NCBI GenBank assembly: GCA_024635465.1
Contig: JAGXIS010000064.1
Coordinates: 1-7,618, forward strand
Length of the DNA: 7,618 nt
Direction: 5' to 3'
From: Bacteroidota bacterium
GTDB taxonomy: Bacteria; Bacteroidota; Rhodothermia; Balneolales; Balneolaceae
A program made the translations under genes and the position numbers. A model generated the notes under the pieces. That model searched no databases. It was not told where the DNA came from and worked only from the letters and a program-made list of their open reading frames with translations. Each line of letters begins with the position of its first letter. Position 1 is the first letter of the stretch. Below, in pieces: positions 5,324 to 7,618 of the stretch.

Positions 5324-7618
5324 ATGCATAAAATCATTCATTATTTACAACCCATTGTACAATTTAATATCCGTCACCCATTTTCAGTCATAGGTGTGTC
5401 GGTTTTACTCGCAGTAATTGCCTCTTTTTATGCATTAAAATTGACGGTTGATACTGACATTGCAAATTTATTACCGTCAACCCACCCTAATGTACAGGCT
5501 TTAAATCAACTTCAGGAAGTAGCCGGTGGAGAAACGGAGATGAAAGTAGCCATCAAATCGCCTGATTTCGAGGCGAACATTGCCTTTGCTGAACTTCTGG
5601 CGGAGAGAAGTCTAGAGCTCTATTACCCTCGTAGGGATTTTAATTTTTTTAACCGTGTTGAGTTTAGAAGAGATACAGAGATTCTGAAAGATAATTCACT
5701 TTATTTGGCAACAGAAGGGGAATTACAAGAGATTATTGAATTTTTGGAACAGGAGATTGAGAATGCTCGTCAGGAAGCGAATCCTTTCTTTGTCGATTTT
5801 CTGGATGATTTTGAGGAAGAAGAAGAGTTAGAGGAGACCGAATCCAATATTGATCGTTTTCAGCAAAGTTATGAAAATTTGATTCCTTCCGAGTACCCAA
5901 TGAGTGAAGACAGCACATTGGTCATCTTAACTCTTTATCCTACGGGTCCTCAAAGTGATATACGCTATTTAGAAGATATGTTTGTTGCATATGAAGATTT
6001 AATTGATGAGTTAAATCCGCAAGCATTCCACCCTGAGATGGAGGTGCAATTTGGTGGCAGATTAAAGCGTCATTTAAATGAATTTGATTCGATCATGAAA
6101 GATGTTTTCAGCAGTTTTTCGTTGGGAATATCAAGTGTGATTCTGTTGGTAGTGCTCTATTTCTGGTTTAAAAAATTGATTAATTACAGGAGAGGAGATC
6201 GGCATAAACAGAAACATTCTCTTATTCAACATATCATTAGAATGCCTGTTCCAATATTAATCATTGGAATACCCTTGATTATCAGTTTAGCTTGGACTTT
6301 TGGAATCACCTACTTTTATCTCGGGGTTTTGAATACGATGACGTCTGTACTTTTTGTGATCCTTTTTGGGCTGGGGATCGATTATGGTATACATTATTAC
6401 GCCAGATATATTGAATTCAGAGCATCGGGTAATAATGTAGAGCAAAGTATTTTGGAGGCATACCAAAAAACCGGTACTGCAATCTTTGTGAGCGCTCTCA
6501 CAACGGCATCAGCACTCTATATTTTGATGTTTGCCGAATTTCGTGGGTTCTCTGAATTTGGTTTTATAGCCGGAACCGGAATTATGCTGGCGTTGATCTG
6601 TATGCTCTTTGTGTTACCTGCACTGGTTGTGATTTTTGATCGTTGGCACTGGATTTTATTAATCACACGATCTGAAGAGAATAATAAATCATCACTAATA
6701 AGTCGATATCCGTACGCAAGAACGGCCGTTATTTTTGGATTACTGGTTTCGATTATTGTAGTGAGTTTTTCAGGTACTCTTCGTTTTGAATATCAATTCA
6801 ATAAACTGGAACCGGTATTTGAAGAGTATGAACAATTCAGAGAATTTTCATCTGCTGCTGATGAGAACTCAAGAAGAAACCCGGCCTATATCATTGCAGA
6901 TAATGACGAAGAGGTTTTTGAAATTTTAACTGTACTCAGAGAGCGGAAAAATAGCAATCCTGAGACGATGATTGATGATGTAGAAGCTTTGCAAGAACGG
7001 TTTCCCCCCAATGAAGTGATGATGGATGAAAAATTGGAGTATCTGGCTACGATCAGACAATTGCTTCAAAATTCATTTTTAGTAAATCAACAGAGTGAAA
7101 CACTTGATATTTTAAGACGAGGTTCATCAACTACGGAGGCACTTGATGAAAACCTGATTCCTGAATTTTTAAAAAATAGATTTACAACCAGAGAGGGAGA
7201 AATTGGCAGATTTGTGATCATCTATCCAAATGAGGGACTTTCAGATGGGTTGAAATCGATCGCTTTTAAAGAAGAAATATCAGAAGTAGAGCTTCAGAAT
7301 GGCAAAATTTATCATGCAGCCAGCACATCCATTGTTGCAGCTTCCATGCTTGATTTGATGAGAAGTGAAAGTCCATATATGGTTGTAGCAACTTTTATAA
7401 TGGTATTTATATTTGTACTGTTTTCATTTGGAAATTTACGTTGGTCATTGATCGCGTTGATCCCTCTCATTATCGGTTTGCTCTGGTTATTCGGTGTGAT
7501 GATGATCTTTGGTCTGCATTTTAATTTCTATAATTTAGTCGTTCTGCCGGCGATTTTAGGTATTGGTTGTGATAATGGTATTCATCTTGCTCACCGATTT
7601 CGAGATGAGGGCAGGAAA
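5324..7618 (+). CDS. RND/MMPL-family exporter (HpnN-like), 3' end beyond the window
   Basis: Reading from ATG 5324 gives 765 uninterrupted codons to the window edge; probably some 100 C-terminal residues are missing. It has the classic duplicated RND plan. TM1 (21-42) is followed by VDTDIANLLPSTHPNVQAL (42-60), the usual opening of the first extracytoplasmic loop (to about 262). A span cluster follows (about 264-281, 308-325, 330-350 and onwards) with the signature GLGIDYGIHYYARY (349-362). A second loop and a second cluster carry GIGCDNGIHLAHRF (746-759). The Asp353 and Asp750 motifs match MMPL-type proteins, and the GIGxDNGIHLxHR form is typical of HpnN-like putative hopanoid/lipid transporters. 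The substrate is not determinable here, and there are no hopanoid genes in view. A strongly acidic stretch (161-172) lies in the first loop. The Shine-Dalgarno AAGAAG (5309-5314) is weak. It acts in the inner membrane, powered by proton motive force as in the family. Confidence 0.9.
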   Translation, partial: MHKIIHYLQPIVQFNIRHPFSVIGVSVLLAVIASFYALKLTVDTDIANLLPSTHPNVQALNQLQEVAGGETEMKVAIKSPDFEANIAFAELLAERSLELYYPRRDFNFFNRVEFRRDTEILKDNSLYLATEGELQEIIEFLEQEIENARQEANPFFVDFLDDFEEEEELEETESNIDRFQQSYENLIPSEYPMSEDSTLVILTLYPTGPQSDIRYLEDMFVAYEDLIDELNPQAFHPEMEVQFGGRLKRHLNEFDSIMKDVFSSFSLGISSVILLVVLYFWFKKLINYRRGDRHKQKHSLIQHIIRMPVPILIIGIPLIISLAWTFGITYFYLGVLNTMTSVLFVILFGLGIDYGIHYYARYIEFRASGNNVEQSILEAYQKTGTAIFVSALTTASALYILMFAEFRGFSEFGFIAGTGIMLALICMLFVLPALVVIFDRWHWILLITRSEENNKSSLISRYPYARTAVIFGLLVSIIVVSFSGTLRFEYQFNKLEPVFEEYEQFREFSSAADENSRRNPAYIIADNDEEVFEILTVLRERKNSNPETMIDDVEALQERFPPNEVMMDEKLEYLATIRQLLQNSFLVNQQSETLDILRRGSSTTEALDENLIPEFLKNRFTTREGEIGRFVIIYPNEGLSDGLKSIAFKEEISEVELQNGKIYHAASTSIVAASMLDLMRSESPYMVVATFIMVFIFVLFSFGNLRWSLIALIPLIIGLLWLFGVMMIFGLHFNFYNLVVLPAILGIGCDNGIHLAHRFRDEGRK

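Noticed and set aside
5733..5918. Minus-strand 61-codon ORF
   Set aside because: Antisense to the acidic loop of the RND exporter; a shadow of GAA/GAG-rich codons.

Overview
The window is AT-rich (roughly 40% GC by eye) chromosomal DNA. It carries single-copy housekeeping-type genes, small gene clusters on both strands, and one non-coding block dense in hairpins. Gene content (a YhbW-like flavin monooxygenase, a CatE-like VOC protein, an HTTM-type membrane protein, an HpnN-like RND exporter), weak Shine-Dalgarno usage at several starts and base composition suggest the Bacteroidota/Balneolota/Rhodothermota part of the tree. That is inference; no rRNA or marker gene is present to prove it.

Layout. 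(1) 22-1407, minus strand: a compact cluster of an LLM-class flavin-dependent oxidoreductase, a ~62-residue conserved small protein and a DUF3565 protein. The last two genes share an ATGA stop/start overlap. (2) 1515-2006, minus strand: a VOC-superfamily (glyoxalase/extradiol dioxygenase fold) protein, separated from the cluster by about 107 bp. (3) 2007-2360: a divergent intergenic region with a plausible sigma-70-type promoter for the next gene. (4) 2361-2939, plus strand: a 192-residue protein of unknown function, almost entirely eight 22-residue amphipathic repeats, followed by a strong bidirectional terminator. (5) About 3076-3654: a non-coding array of short GC-rich palindromes in an AT-rich background. 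The hairpins are ordered. Three along one arm are matched by their reverse-orientation counterparts along the other (3196-3415). A second, incomplete copy (3489-3654) runs into the 3' end of the next gene. (6) 3624-5019, minus strand: a two-gene operon of a single-span membrane-anchored protein with a WPFSIFPMFS motif and an HTTM-like polytopic membrane protein, separated by one base. (7) 5020-5323: a divergent intergenic region. (8) 5324 to the window end, plus strand: the first 765 codons of an RND/MMPL-family exporter.

The most interesting items are the 22-residue-repeat protein, whose synuclein/perilipin/LEA-like 11-mer periodicity suggests a lipid-surface or membrane-surface protein, and the mirrored hairpin array. 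The array looks like REP/BIME-type repeats with a defined higher-order architecture, and it appears to supply the last ten codons and the terminator of the HTTM gene. No transposase, CRISPR array, tRNA, rRNA or phage gene is visible.
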